Below, piece by piece: positions 16,221-24,896 of a DNA stretch of 64,000 nucleotides (position 1 is its first letter; each line of letters starts with the position of its first letter). The stretch is from CAXQZM01 sp965229645. GTDB lineage: Bacteria > Pseudomonadota > Alphaproteobacteria > UBA7985. Where the stretch lies: assembly GCA_965229645.1 (NCBI GenBank), contig OZ245893.1, forward strand, positions 2,108,001 to 2,172,000, read 5' to 3'. Position numbers and translations under genes: made by a program. The notes beneath the pieces are model-generated. The model was not told where the DNA came from and searched no databases. It worked only from the letters and a program-made list of their open reading frames with translations.

Positions 16221-16414
16221 TACCAACGGCCCTAAAATTGACATTTTTATGGCCGTTTTATGTCTCACGGCAGAAACGCTTCGCGTTTCGCCTCCGACGG
16301 GGCCTTCGCTTATACCCCGAGGCGCGTGTTCGCTATTCTCGGGGCCGCTACGGGGGCCGCAGTCGCGGCCCTTATACCAGCGAACATAAGAGTGATCTCT
16401 AATGGTCGCCGGTA
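16221..16414 (+). repeat. TNA-MITE copy R5 (194 bp) inside the second permease gene
   Basis: Begins TACCAACGGC after TTA (16218-16220) and ends GCCGGTA before TTC (16415-16417), so the duplication has one change. The A-run of the left hairpin is partly decayed. Removing the element and one 3-bp copy restores an open frame from the ATG at 16208 into the permease gene. Confidence 0.85.
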
Positions 16415-17286
16415 TTCCCAACGCCGCTAAGTCGCACCTGGTGCTGCGCTATACGGTCTTGCTTGTGATCGCCTTGGCCTTTGTCTTCCCGCTCGTTTTT
16501 ATGATCGTGTCGTCCTTCAAAATCAGCGATCAGCAACTTTTGACCGACGCCAGATCCTTCCGCGCCTTTCTGCCCGTTGGCGATCTGGGCCTGGCAAACT
16601 ACGCCGAAGTCTTCGAGCGCGCGCCCGTAGGGCGGTTCATGCTCAACTCGCTGTTCGTTACCTTGGTAACGGTGGGTCTGAATATCCTGGTCTGTTCCTT
16701 GGCGGGGTTTGCCTTTGCGTTTTTGCGGTGGCGGGGTCAGGAGTTGGTCTTGTCAGTGATTCTCGCCACATTCGTTATCCCCTTTGAAACCATCGCGCTG
16801 CCCCTCTTGCACCTGACCAACTACTTGCCTTGGTTTAGCTTCGAGACCGCGTTCAAACTCGGGTGGCACAACTCCTACCACGTGCAGATTATTCCATGGG
16901 TCGCGGACGGATTGGCGATCTTCTTGTTCACGCAGTACTTCCGTGACTTGCCCAAAGACTTGGTGGAGGCCGCGCGCGCAGAAGGGGCAAGTTGGTGGCA
17001 GGTCTATCTTCGGGTCGTCATGCCGCTTGCGGGCCCGATCATCGCCACTGCCGCGATCCTAAAGTTCCTGGTCATGTACAATCAGTACCTATGGCCGCTG
17101 ATGACGGTCCAGTCGGAGGCCTATCGACCCGTTTTGATTGGCCTCGACTATTTCTTTCAACTCTATCCGCTCTGGGGACCAACCCTTGCGTACTTGTGCC
17201 TCATTACCTTGCCTGTGCTGGCCTTTTACCTCATGCTCCAGCGGGCTTTCATCGCCTCGATCGCGCAAACGGGCGTGAAAGGCTAG
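16402..17286 (+). CDS. Sugar ABC transporter permease (MalG type), start re-formed by MITE
   Basis: 294 residues from the ATG at 16402, with about six spans and the EAA-loop VEAARAEGASWWQVYLRVVMPLAGP. It partners the MalF-type permease. The start lies inside MITE R5, so the first few codons are element-derived (MVAGI). Without the element the frame would read MNQL-(P/T)-NAAKSHLVLRYT from the ATG at 16208 that overlaps the previous stop codon. The present gene has therefore lost its translational coupling and has only a weak purine stretch (AAGAG) as a ribosome site; a GTG at 16441 is an alternative start. Confidence 0.88.
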   Translation: MVAGIPNAAKSHLVLRYTVLLVIALAFVFPLVFMIVSSFKISDQQLLTDARSFRAFLPVGDLGLANYAEVFERAPVGRFMLNSLFVTLVTVGLNILVCSLAGFAFAFLRWRGQELVLSVILATFVIPFETIALPLLHLTNYLPWFSFETAFKLGWHNSYHVQIIPWVADGLAIFLFTQYFRDLPKDLVEAARAEGASWWQVYLRVVMPLAGPIIATAAILKFLVMYNQYLWPLMTVQSEAYRPVLIGLDYFFQLYPLWGPTLAYLCLITLPVLAFYLMLQRAFIASIAQTGVKG

Positions 17287-17288
17287 CC

Positions 17289-18272
17289 ATGGTTCTGGCC
17301 CTGGCAGATAAGTGGGTGTGGGATTCGTGGTACGTCCACGACGGCGATCAATGGCATGGCTTCTTCTTACAAGCCGATAAGGCCTTGGGGGACCCAGAAC
17401 AGCGCCACTGGCACGTAAGCCAAGGCCATGCGACCTCGCCCGATCTTAAGAACTGGGCCTATCACGGAACGAGTTTTGCCCCCGCCGCTGCGCCCGCCTG
17501 GGACGACTTTACGACCTGGACAGGCTCCGTTGTTCAAGACGAGACGGGGCTCTGGCACTTGTACTATACAGGCACATGCCGCGCAGAACAGGGCAAGAAA
17601 CAGCGGATCGGTCACGCGACCTCCGCCGACCTTCATACCTGGGCCCGCGTTGGCGACGGCTTGTGCCTCGATTTGGACCCCGACAACCCCGACTATGAGG
17701 AGTACGAGCCCGATTTATGGTGGGATCGGGCTTTGCGAGACCCCTGGGTGATGCGCGATCCCGAGGGGCGGGGATGGCGCATGTACCTCACAACCCGCGC
17801 GCCTAAGGGCGGGGATTCCTTTGCACGCGGGGCAATCGGCCTGGCGCGTTCGCAAGATCTAAGGACTTGGCGCTGGGACGCGCCCATATACGTGGGTCAA
17901 AACGCCCAACTCGAGGTGCCGCAGGTTTTTACCATGGGCGGGCGGTGGTTTTGCTTGTTTTGCAACGACTCGGCGCACTGGTCAGCGGCCTATCGCAGAA
18001 CATCCCCTCAAAGGGCCGTGCGGGGCACGCACTACCTGATGGCCGATTGTATCGACGGCCCGTGGCAGGTTGCACCTGGCCCCTATTTGGACGGGACCTA
18101 TCCGTGCCAACGCTACGCTGCCCGTCTGATACAACACGGAGACGGCCAGGCCGATCTGCTGGGGTTTTTGCACGACGATGCCGACGGCAACTTTATCGGC
18201 CAGATCTCAGACCCGCAGGGAGTGCGTATGACCAAAGATGGACGGTTGGAGTTGATTGAATGGCCAAGTTAA
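17289..18272 (+). CDS. Glycoside hydrolase, GH32-like five-bladed propeller
   Basis: About 327 residues from the ATG at 17289, two bases after the permease stop; a longer in-frame extension would lie inside the permease gene. Repeated blade motifs are visible: GHATSPDLKNW, then DFTTWTGSVV, GHATSADLHTW, the RDPWVM block and LARSQDLRTW, with QLEVPQV later. The pattern fits the GH32/GH68 clan, suggesting a beta-fructosidase or related exo-enzyme, and the opening WVWDSWYVHDGDQWHGFFLQ is consistent with the nucleophile region. No signal peptide is seen, so it likely acts on imported oligosaccharide in the cytosol. Its position between permease and ATPase points to fructoside or sucrose-type use (inference). 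Confidence 0.8.
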   Translation: MVLALADKWVWDSWYVHDGDQWHGFFLQADKALGDPEQRHWHVSQGHATSPDLKNWAYHGTSFAPAAAPAWDDFTTWTGSVVQDETGLWHLYYTGTCRAEQGKKQRIGHATSADLHTWARVGDGLCLDLDPDNPDYEEYEPDLWWDRALRDPWVMRDPEGRGWRMYLTTRAPKGGDSFARGAIGLARSQDLRTWRWDAPIYVGQNAQLEVPQVFTMGGRWFCLFCNDSAHWSAAYRRTSPQRAVRGTHYLMADCIDGPWQVAPGPYLDGTYPCQRYAARLIQHGDGQADLLGFLHDDADGNFIGQISDPQGVRMTKDGRLELIEWPS

Positions 18273-19309
18273 GTTTGCAGGGTGTCTGCAAGTCCTTCGG
18301 CGCGTCGGCGGTTATTAAGGGCGTCGATTTAGACATAGAGGACGGCGAATTCGTCGTCTTTGTCGGCCCTTCTGGCTGCGGCAAGTCCACCTTGCTGCGT
18401 CTCATCGCGGGCCTTGAGGACATGAGCGCGGGCACCCTCAGCATAGAGGGGCGGGACGTGAGCTTTGCGCCGCCCAAGGACCGCGGGATTGCCATGGTCT
18501 TTCAGTCCTATGCCATCTTCCCGCACATGACCGTCCGCGACAACATTGGCTTTGGTCTCACCATCGCAGGCATGCCCAAGGCGGAAAAGGCCCAGAAGGT
18601 GCTTGCGGCCGCCAAAGTCTTGAAGATGGAGTCCTTGCTGGATCGACACCCCTCCCAGCTGTCGGGTGGGCAACGCCAGCGGGTCGCGATCGGCCGCGCC
18701 ATTGTTAAGAACCCCACAGCGTTCTTGTTCGATGAACCCCTATCCAATCTCGACGCCGCCTTGCGCACCGAAATGCGGATGGAACTGAGCAAACTGCATC
18801 AAACCCTGGGGGCGACCATGATTTACGTCACCCATGATCAGGTTGAGGCCATGACCCTGGCGGATAAAATCGTGGTCTTGAACGGGGGCGAAGTCATGCA
18901 AGTCGGCACGCCGATGGACCTATTTCACAAGCCTCAAAATGAATTCGTGGCAGGGTTCCTCGGCTCCCCCAAGATGAACTTCTTTGACGGTGACCTCGTC
19001 TCCGCCTCAAACGGGACAGGAACATTCTCGGGCACGGGCGTGACGGTGGCGGGCGCGCGTCATGTCAGCGGGGCGGCAGGCAGACCAGCACGGCTCGGCA
19101 TCCGTCCCCAACATTTGCGCCCTGACCCCAAGGGTCCCTTGGCAGGAACCGTAACCCTCATTGAGCGGCTGGGCACAGAAACGGTGATCGAACTGGTGAA
19201 CGATCAGGACACGGCGTTCCGCTGCGTCAGCCAGGCCGACCTCAAGGTCGCCCTTGGCGATCAGGTCACCTTTGATTTTAACCCCAGCCGCGCCCATATC
19301 TTCGGCTGA
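18260..19309 (+). CDS. Sugar ABC transporter ATP-binding protein (UgpC/MalK type)
   Basis: 349 residues. Walker A GPSGCGKST is near residue 37, the ABC signature LSGGQRQR and Walker B with FDEPLSNLD follow, then a C-terminal TOBE/regulatory domain (LGIRPQHLRPD). This length and domain order fit the CUT1 importer ATPases. It overlaps the hydrolase gene by 13 bases and is the last gene of the operon. Confidence 0.95.
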   Translation: MAKLSLQGVCKSFGASAVIKGVDLDIEDGEFVVFVGPSGCGKSTLLRLIAGLEDMSAGTLSIEGRDVSFAPPKDRGIAMVFQSYAIFPHMTVRDNIGFGLTIAGMPKAEKAQKVLAAAKVLKMESLLDRHPSQLSGGQRQRVAIGRAIVKNPTAFLFDEPLSNLDAALRTEMRMELSKLHQTLGATMIYVTHDQVEAMTLADKIVVLNGGEVMQVGTPMDLFHKPQNEFVAGFLGSPKMNFFDGDLVSASNGTGTFSGTGVTVAGARHVSGAAGRPARLGIRPQHLRPDPKGPLAGTVTLIERLGTETVIELVNDQDTAFRCVSQADLKVALGDQVTFDFNPSRAHIFG

Positions 19310-19385
19310 TCCCAACCGCACGGCGGTTTAGCGCCTCGCGCCTTTGTGCCCTTGCGCGGGGCGCGTGAACGGGCGAAGGGGGGGC

Positions 19386-20747
19386 ATGACCTACGACTAT
19401 GACCTGATTGTTATTGGCGGCGGCTCGGGCGGGGTGCGGGGCGCGCGCATGGCCGCCGCGACAGGCGCGAAGGTGGCCCTGGTCGAGGGCGACCGCATGG
19501 GCGGTACCTGCGTCATTCGCGGCTGCGTCCCCAAAAAGCTGCTGTCCTTTGCGGCGCATGGATTCGACGACGTGCATCACCTAGCGGGTTATGGCTACGA
19601 TGTGGCGACACCCACATTCGACTGGGCGCGTTTGATCGCCGCCAAAGATCGCGAAATCGACCGCTTGGAACGGGTCTACGGCCAAATTCTTGCTGAGGCC
19701 GAGGTGACGGTGGTGCGCGGATGGGCCTGGTTCAAGGGCGCGCATGAAATCGAGGTCGAGGGGCGGACCTATAGCGCCGCGCGGTTTTTGATCGCCACTG
19801 GCGGGCGCGTGCACGTGCCCGACATTCCAGGGCGGGAGCATTTTATCACCTCCAACGAAGCGCTGGACTTGCCCGCCCTGCCGCCGCGCATCGCCATTTA
19901 TGGCGGCGGCTATATCGCCGTGGAATTCGCCAGCATTTTCAGCGGGCTGGGCGCGGAAACGACGCTGATCTATCGCGGCGACCGACCCTTGCGAGGCTTC
20001 GACGAGGGGGTTCGGCAGCATTTTTTCGCCGAGTTGCAGAAGAAACCGCTGAAACTCGCCATGGGCCAGTCCCTCACCGCCGTTCATGGCACGCCGAGTG
20101 GCGCGAAAACCCTGCGCCTCGACGATGGGACGACTTTGGAGGTGGATATGGTCATGGCGGCAACGGGCCGGCATCCCAATACGGCAGGTCTTGATCTGCC
20201 GCGCGCGGGCGTGGCGACGGGACCCAAGAACGCCATCGCGGTCGATGCCCTTAGCCAGACGAGCCAGGCCCATATTTACGCCGTTGGCGACGTCACCGAC
20301 CGACTGGCCCTAACCCCCGTTGCTATCCACGAAGCCATGGCTTTTGTCGAAACGGTCTATGGGACTGGCCCCAGGGCACCCGCCTACGATCATGTCGCAA
20401 CCGCCGTCTTTGCCAATCCAGAGGTTTGCACAGTGGGCCTAAGCGAAGCCGACGCGCGCGCGGCCCATCCCAAGGGCCGTATCTATAGCGCGACGTTTCG
20501 GGCCATGCGCCACGTCCTGCCAGGGTCCGACGAACGGACCTTTATGAAGCTGTTGGTCGAGGACGCTGGCGATCGGGTGGTCGGCCTGCATGTCGTCGGC
20601 TTGCACGCCGCCGAAATGGTTCAAGGCTTCGCCGTTGCCATGAAGGCAGGCGCGACCAAAGCCCAGTTCGACGCCACCGTAGGAATCCATCCGACCTCCG
20701 CCGAGGAACTGGTCACCATGCGCATACCGACCGGCACATGGGATTGA
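19386..20747 (+). CDS. gor: Glutathione-disulfide reductase
   Basis: About 453 residues from the ATG at 19386; the earlier in-frame start at 19344 adds an unrelated segment. FAD motif GGGSGGVRGARMAA is at the N-terminus, then the redox-active pair GGTCVIRGCVPKK (cysteines near residues 41 and 46). The NADPH-binding GGGYIAVEFASIF and the C-terminal dimer-interface HPTSAEELVTMR are present. The combination CVIRGCVPKK and absence of lipoamide-specific features support glutathione reductase, which keeps cytosolic glutathione reduced. It appears to be a single-gene unit. Confidence 0.93.
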   Translation: MTYDYDLIVIGGGSGGVRGARMAAATGAKVALVEGDRMGGTCVIRGCVPKKLLSFAAHGFDDVHHLAGYGYDVATPTFDWARLIAAKDREIDRLERVYGQILAEAEVTVVRGWAWFKGAHEIEVEGRTYSAARFLIATGGRVHVPDIPGREHFITSNEALDLPALPPRIAIYGGGYIAVEFASIFSGLGAETTLIYRGDRPLRGFDEGVRQHFFAELQKKPLKLAMGQSLTAVHGTPSGAKTLRLDDGTTLEVDMVMAATGRHPNTAGLDLPRAGVATGPKNAIAVDALSQTSQAHIYAVGDVTDRLALTPVAIHEAMAFVETVYGTGPRAPAYDHVATAVFANPEVCTVGLSEADARAAHPKGRIYSATFRAMRHVLPGSDERTFMKLLVEDAGDRVVGLHVVGLHAAEMVQGFAVAMKAGATKAQFDATVGIHPTSAEELVTMRIPTGTWD

Positions 20748-20755
20748 AGCAATTC

Positions 20756-20805
20756 GAGCGCGGGCATTCCCTGCGTCGATTGAGCAATCGACTTGGAACC
20801 CGCTC
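20756..20805. repeat. GC-rich hairpin repeat (family D), also within MITE R2
   Basis: GAGCGCGGGCATTCCCTGCG, then a perfect stem GTCGATTG-AG-CAATCGAC, then TTGGAACCCGCTC. The outer arms match the extra segment of MITE R2 (3322-3363), where the inner stem has a different sequence. It lies between the convergent gor and ftsX genes and may serve as a terminator. Confidence 0.6.
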
Positions 20806-21716
20806 TAGTAACTTGACCTCAGCACGCGCATGGCGACGCGCCGGGCGACGGCGACGCACAGGCTGATGAGCAGGAGCGGAATCAGAATCAGCGCGGCAAG
20901 TTGCAATCCGCCCAGTTGCGCCGCCCCGATGGCGCCGCGCGCGGCGAGCCATTGGTTGAGTCCCCAGAGCAAGCCCGCTGATACAAGGGCGCCTGCGAAC
21001 GATCCGATCAAGGCCCGCACGAACGTGGTGGATTGAAACAGCAGAGCGCCAAAGGCGTCGGTGGCGCCGAGCTGATGAACCACCCGTAAGGTGACTTCGT
21101 GCATCTTCAGGCTTAGGAGCAAGGTGAGGCTTAGCAAGGCAATGACCAGGGCCACCACTAACGCAAAAATGCCGAGGCCCAAGTAGAGGGCTTGGCGGGT
21201 CTGCTGCGCGCCTGCTTCTCGCCAGGTGCGGAAATCGTCAATGTGGGCGGAAGCCATATCGCTGACGGCAAATTGCAGATTTTCCAAGTTGGCGTCCTGG
21301 CCTGGGCGTTCGCGCAAATCCAGGCGCACAAGGCCCCCGTAGAGTTGGTCGGCAACGTCAACCTGGCCGAAAAGCACACCGAAGCTGGTTTCCAGATCGG
21401 GGCCCGTCGCGATTTGAATGGACGCAAGGGCTTGGTTTTCTTCCAGCCGTCGCACCAGCGCCGCGACTTGATCGGCGAAAATCTGGGGGTCGGTGGTGCC
21501 TTGAACCAGATGGATGGCCAAGTGCCCGTCCACTTGCGCGTTGGCGTAGGCGTTGCCCCGGGCGATTTTCAAGGGCGCGATGGCCGCAAAGATGCTGACC
21601 AGGGTCAGCAGGGCCAAAATAAAGGGCAGCAGCAGGCGTTCAGGACTGCGCGCCAGCCGCAAGGACGGGCGGCTGAGGGCCAAGAGGTAGCTAAGGATGC
21701 GGGCAAGACGGGTCAC
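20805..21716 (-). CDS. ftsX: Cell division permease-like protein FtsX
   Basis: 303 residues with four predicted membrane segments: one near the N-terminus, a large extracytoplasmic domain, then three near the C-terminus, the standard FtsX topology. The gene overlaps ftsE by four bases. FtsEX forms an ABC-type complex at the division ring that activates cell-wall hydrolases. The sequence is less conserved than FtsE, as is normal; the call leans on topology and the ftsE neighbour. Confidence 0.87.
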   Translation of the reverse strand: MTRLARILSYLLALSRPSLRLARSPERLLLPFILALLTLVSIFAAIAPLKIARGNAYANAQVDGHLAIHLVQGTTDPQIFADQVAALVRRLEENQALASIQIATGPDLETSFGVLFGQVDVADQLYGGLVRLDLRERPGQDANLENLQFAVSDMASAHIDDFRTWREAGAQQTRQALYLGLGIFALVVALVIALLSLTLLLSLKMHEVTLRVVHQLGATDAFGALLFQSTTFVRALIGSFAGALVSAGLLWGLNQWLAARGAIGAAQLGGLQLAALILIPLLLISLCVAVARRVAMRVLRSSY

Positions 21717-22393
21717 GCGGCGGGCTCCATTTGCTCGGCCATATGGGTCACTTGTCCCTTGGCCAAGTACAGCACGGGCCGGTCGCAGCTGCGGGCCAAG
21801 GTGGCGTTGTGCGTGGCGATCAGCACGGTGGTGCCGCCGCGATGCAGCTCCATGAACAAGTGCAGCAGCCGCTGCGCCATGGCATCATCGACGTTTCCCG
21901 TCGGTTCGTCGGCCAAGAGCAAGGTCGGGCGGGTGATGACGGCGCGGGCGATCGCCGCGCGTTGCTGTTCCCCGCCCGACAGTTCTGCGGGGCGCCGATG
22001 GGCGACGTCGGCGAGGCCAACCCAGGCCAGCAATTCCTTCACATGCCCCGACTCCTGGCGATTGAAGGTCCCCGCAACCTTCAGCGGCAAGGCGACATTT
22101 TCGCGAATCGTCATATGGGGCAGCAGGCGAAAGTCCTGAAAGACAAAGCCGATCTTTCGTCGCAAATGCGCCCGCGCCTCTCGGTCCAACACGGCGACAT
22201 CTTGATCAAGGACGCTCAACTGACCCTCGCCTGCCCGCAATTCCATGGCGATGAGCTGCAGCAGCGATGTTTTGCCCGCGCCCGAAGTACCGGTCAAAAA
22301 ATGAAACGACCCTGGGCTAAGGTACAGATCGACTTGGCGCAAAATGGGCGCAGCGCCTGGGTAAGCAAAGGTGAGATTTTCCAGTCGAACCAC
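21713..22393 (-). CDS. ftsE: Cell division ATP-binding protein FtsE
   Basis: 226 residues, the normal length. Walker A GTSGAGKTS lies near residue 37, the signature LSGGEQQRAAIARA and Walker B LLLADEPTGNVD follow. The start is GTG at 22393, ten bases after the helicase gene. FtsE is the ATPase partner of FtsX in the septal ring complex. The IGFVFQDFRLLPHMTIRENVALPL block is typical of FtsE. It may be cotranscribed with the upstream helicase. Confidence 0.93.
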   Translation of the reverse strand: MVRLENLTFAYPGAAPILRQVDLYLSPGSFHFLTGTSGAGKTSLLQLIAMELRAGEGQLSVLDQDVAVLDREARAHLRRKIGFVFQDFRLLPHMTIRENVALPLKVAGTFNRQESGHVKELLAWVGLADVAHRRPAELSGGEQQRAAIARAVITRPTLLLADEPTGNVDDAMAQRLLHLFMELHRGGTTVLIATHNATLARSCDRPVLYLAKGQVTHMAEQMEPAA

Positions 22394-22402
22394 GGGGGTA
22401 TC

Positions 22403-24679
22403 CTATACTTCGTGCGCGTGCTGCAAGAAACTCGCCAAGACTTTCTTGTCCCCCGCGCTGTCGAAACACACAAAGACTTTGTTGCCGTCAAAGTCGACGA
22501 TTTCGCCGTAGCCGAATTTGGTGTGGAAGGCACGCTCGCCAATCTGAAAGTCATGGTCCTTTTGGCCCGTGAGCCAGTTGCCCTTGGCCTCGACATCGCG
22601 TTGCGGCGGGGCGGCGGTGGCGGCACTGGTGTAGGCCTGGGCGCGGCGCCAGCCAGGGGTGTCGTAGGCCTGATCGCGGTCAAACGGGGTTGGATGCAAA
22701 GCGCCCCAGCCCGTGGAGCCGCCGCCGTAGGAACGGGCTGCGTGATCGCTTTCCAGTTCGACATGGTCCTCGGGCAACTCGGTCAAGAAACGGCTGGGAA
22801 TGGTGTCGGCAACGCGGCCGTGGATGCGCCGGTTTCCTGCGGTCGAAATGAACAGGTTTTGGCGTGCCCGGGTGATGCCGACGTAGGCAAGGCGCCGTTC
22901 TTCCTCCAGGCCCTTGGTCCCATGCTCGTCCATGGTGCGTTGGCTGGGGAACAAGCCTTCCTCCCAAGCTGGCAACCATACGGCCTGAAATTCTAGGCCC
23001 TTGGCGGCGTGCAGAGTCATGAGCGTGACCTTGTCTTCCGTATCCGCCTCCATGGCATCGAGTACCAGCGCCACGTGCTCTAGGAACTTCGGCAAGTCCT
23101 CGAACCCTGCCATGGCGGTCAGCAGCTCCTTGAGGTTGTCGAGGCGCGTCGGCGCATCGGCGGTTTTCGCGTGTTGCCACATGGCGGTGTAGCCCGATTC
23201 TTCCAGCACCGTCTCCGCTAGGGTCACATGGTCTTTGGATCGCGCCACGTCGTGCCAATGCGCCAAGAGGTGCAAAAAATCACCTAGCTTGCGCCGCGCT
23301 GCCGCGCCCAAATCGTCGCTGGTCAGCAGCTGGTGCGCGGCTTGCACCAGGCTCACCTCATGGGCGCGCGCATGGGCGCGTAAGGTCTGCAAGGTAGCGG
23401 TGCCCAAGCCCCGGCGCGGTGTATTGTAAATTCGCTCAAAGGCCAAATCATCGCTGCTTTGGAAGGCAAGGCGCAAGTAGGCGAGGGCGTCGCGGATTTC
23501 TTGACGCTCGTAGAACCGGGGGCCTCCAATCACGCGGTACGGCACCCCCGCCTCCAAAAACTGCTCCTCAAAGCCGCGCATGAGGAAGGAGGCACGCACC
23601 AAGATCGCCATGTCTTGCAGGGCGGTTCCCCGCCGTTGCAAGGTCTCGACTTGTTCGACGATGGCCCGGGCCTCGTCTTCCCCCGACCAATGCGCCGTCA
23701 CCTGTACCTTGTCCCCTGGGGTATGGTTGGCGGCGAACAGGGTTTTTTTGAGACGCCCCGCATTGTGGGCGATCAGGCCGCTGGCGGCCCCGAGGATGGG
23801 CGTGGTGGACCGATAGTTGGCCTCGAGACGAATGACCTTGGCCCCAGGATAGTCTTGCTCAAATCGCAAAATATTATCGACCTCAGCGCCGCGCCAGCCG
23901 TAAATCGACTGATCGTCGTCGCCGACGCAGGCGATGTTGCCGTGCCCGCCCGCCAAGGCGCGTAGCCACAGGTATTGGGCCACATTGGTGTCCTGATACT
24001 CATCGACCAGGACGTACTTAAATTTGTTCTGGTAAGACTTCAGCATGTCGGGATGGGATTGGAATAGGGTCAGACAGTGGAGCAGCAAATCGCCAAAGTC
24101 GGCCGCGTTCAGCCTTTGCAATCGATCCTGATAGAGGCCGTAGAGCTTGGATGCCCTGCCATCGGCAAAGTCGGTGCTGTTGGCATCGCTGATTTTCGCG
24201 GGCGTCAAGCCGCGATCCTTCCAGCGGGAGATCAGGGCCAGCAAGGCCCGCGGCTCCCACCGCTTGGGGTCGATATTCTCGCCCTCCATGACTTGCTTGA
24301 CCAGCCGCAACTGGTCGTCAGGATCAAGGATGGTGAAGCTGGGCCGCAAACCCACCCCCTCGCTATGGGATCGCAAGATTCTCAATGCGAGGCCGTGAAA
24401 AGTCCCCAGCCACCAGCCGTCGGTGGGCGATTGCAGCAGGGCCTCGGCCCGCTCGCGCATTTCGCGGGCGGCCTTATTGGTGAAGGTGACGGTCAGAACT
24501 TGCGACGGCCAAGCCTTCCCCGTGATCAAAATGTGCGCCAGGCGCGTGGTCAGGGCGCGGGTCTTGCCCGTGCCTGCGCCCGCCAGCATGAGCACCGCGC
24601 CGTCGGTGGTCAAAACCGCTTGGCGCTGGGCGTCGTTCAGCCCTTCCAGCCAGGGCATGGGCAAGTTGTCCGCCGTCAT
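22403..24679 (-). CDS. uvrD: ATP-dependent DNA helicase UvrD/PcrA
   Basis: 758 residues, the usual length of UvrD/PcrA. All superfamily 1A motifs are visible: AGAGTGKTRAL (I), the LTVTFTNKAAREM block (Ia), VDEYQDTN (II), VGDDDQSIYGWRGA (III), RLEANYRST (IV), TLHAAKGLEF (V) and the LAYVGITRAR block (VI). The C-terminal 100 residues contain a Tudor-like element (GYGEIVDFDGNKVFVCFD) typical of PcrA/UvrD RNA polymerase-binding tails. It unwinds DNA in nucleotide excision and mismatch repair. It starts a minus-strand run with ftsE and ftsX. Confidence 0.94.
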   Translation of the reverse strand: MTADNLPMPWLEGLNDAQRQAVLTTDGAVLMLAGAGTGKTRALTTRLAHILITGKAWPSQVLTVTFTNKAAREMRERAEALLQSPTDGWWLGTFHGLALRILRSHSEGVGLRPSFTILDPDDQLRLVKQVMEGENIDPKRWEPRALLALISRWKDRGLTPAKISDANSTDFADGRASKLYGLYQDRLQRLNAADFGDLLLHCLTLFQSHPDMLKSYQNKFKYVLVDEYQDTNVAQYLWLRALAGGHGNIACVGDDDQSIYGWRGAEVDNILRFEQDYPGAKVIRLEANYRSTTPILGAASGLIAHNAGRLKKTLFAANHTPGDKVQVTAHWSGEDEARAIVEQVETLQRRGTALQDMAILVRASFLMRGFEEQFLEAGVPYRVIGGPRFYERQEIRDALAYLRLAFQSSDDLAFERIYNTPRRGLGTATLQTLRAHARAHEVSLVQAAHQLLTSDDLGAAARRKLGDFLHLLAHWHDVARSKDHVTLAETVLEESGYTAMWQHAKTADAPTRLDNLKELLTAMAGFEDLPKFLEHVALVLDAMEADTEDKVTLMTLHAAKGLEFQAVWLPAWEEGLFPSQRTMDEHGTKGLEEERRLAYVGITRARQNLFISTAGNRRIHGRVADTIPSRFLTELPEDHVELESDHAARSYGGGSTGWGALHPTPFDRDQAYDTPGWRRAQAYTSAATAAPPQRDVEAKGNWLTGQKDHDFQIGERAFHTKFGYGEIVDFDGNKVFVCFDSAGDKKVLASFLQHAHEV

Positions 24680-24896
24680 GGGGACGGCGCTAACCCAGTT
24701 CGCCCCCTAGGTCATCCACAAAACAAGCCTTGACAGCCAGGCCTTGCGGGGTCGCGCCCGTAGCCCTTCCCCTCATCCGCTCACCCACGGCTCGACGCCT
24801 CAAACCTTCGCGGCGCGAGGATCATAGGACGATTTGCGCGGCAAAGGCGGCGCGGATGGGAGAGCCGCGTTGGGGTTTAGCGCCCTTGTGCGGGCC

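Noticed and set aside
16208..16402. Small plus-strand ORF between the two permeases
   Set aside because: Its first four codons are the probable old permease start and the rest is read through MITE R5.
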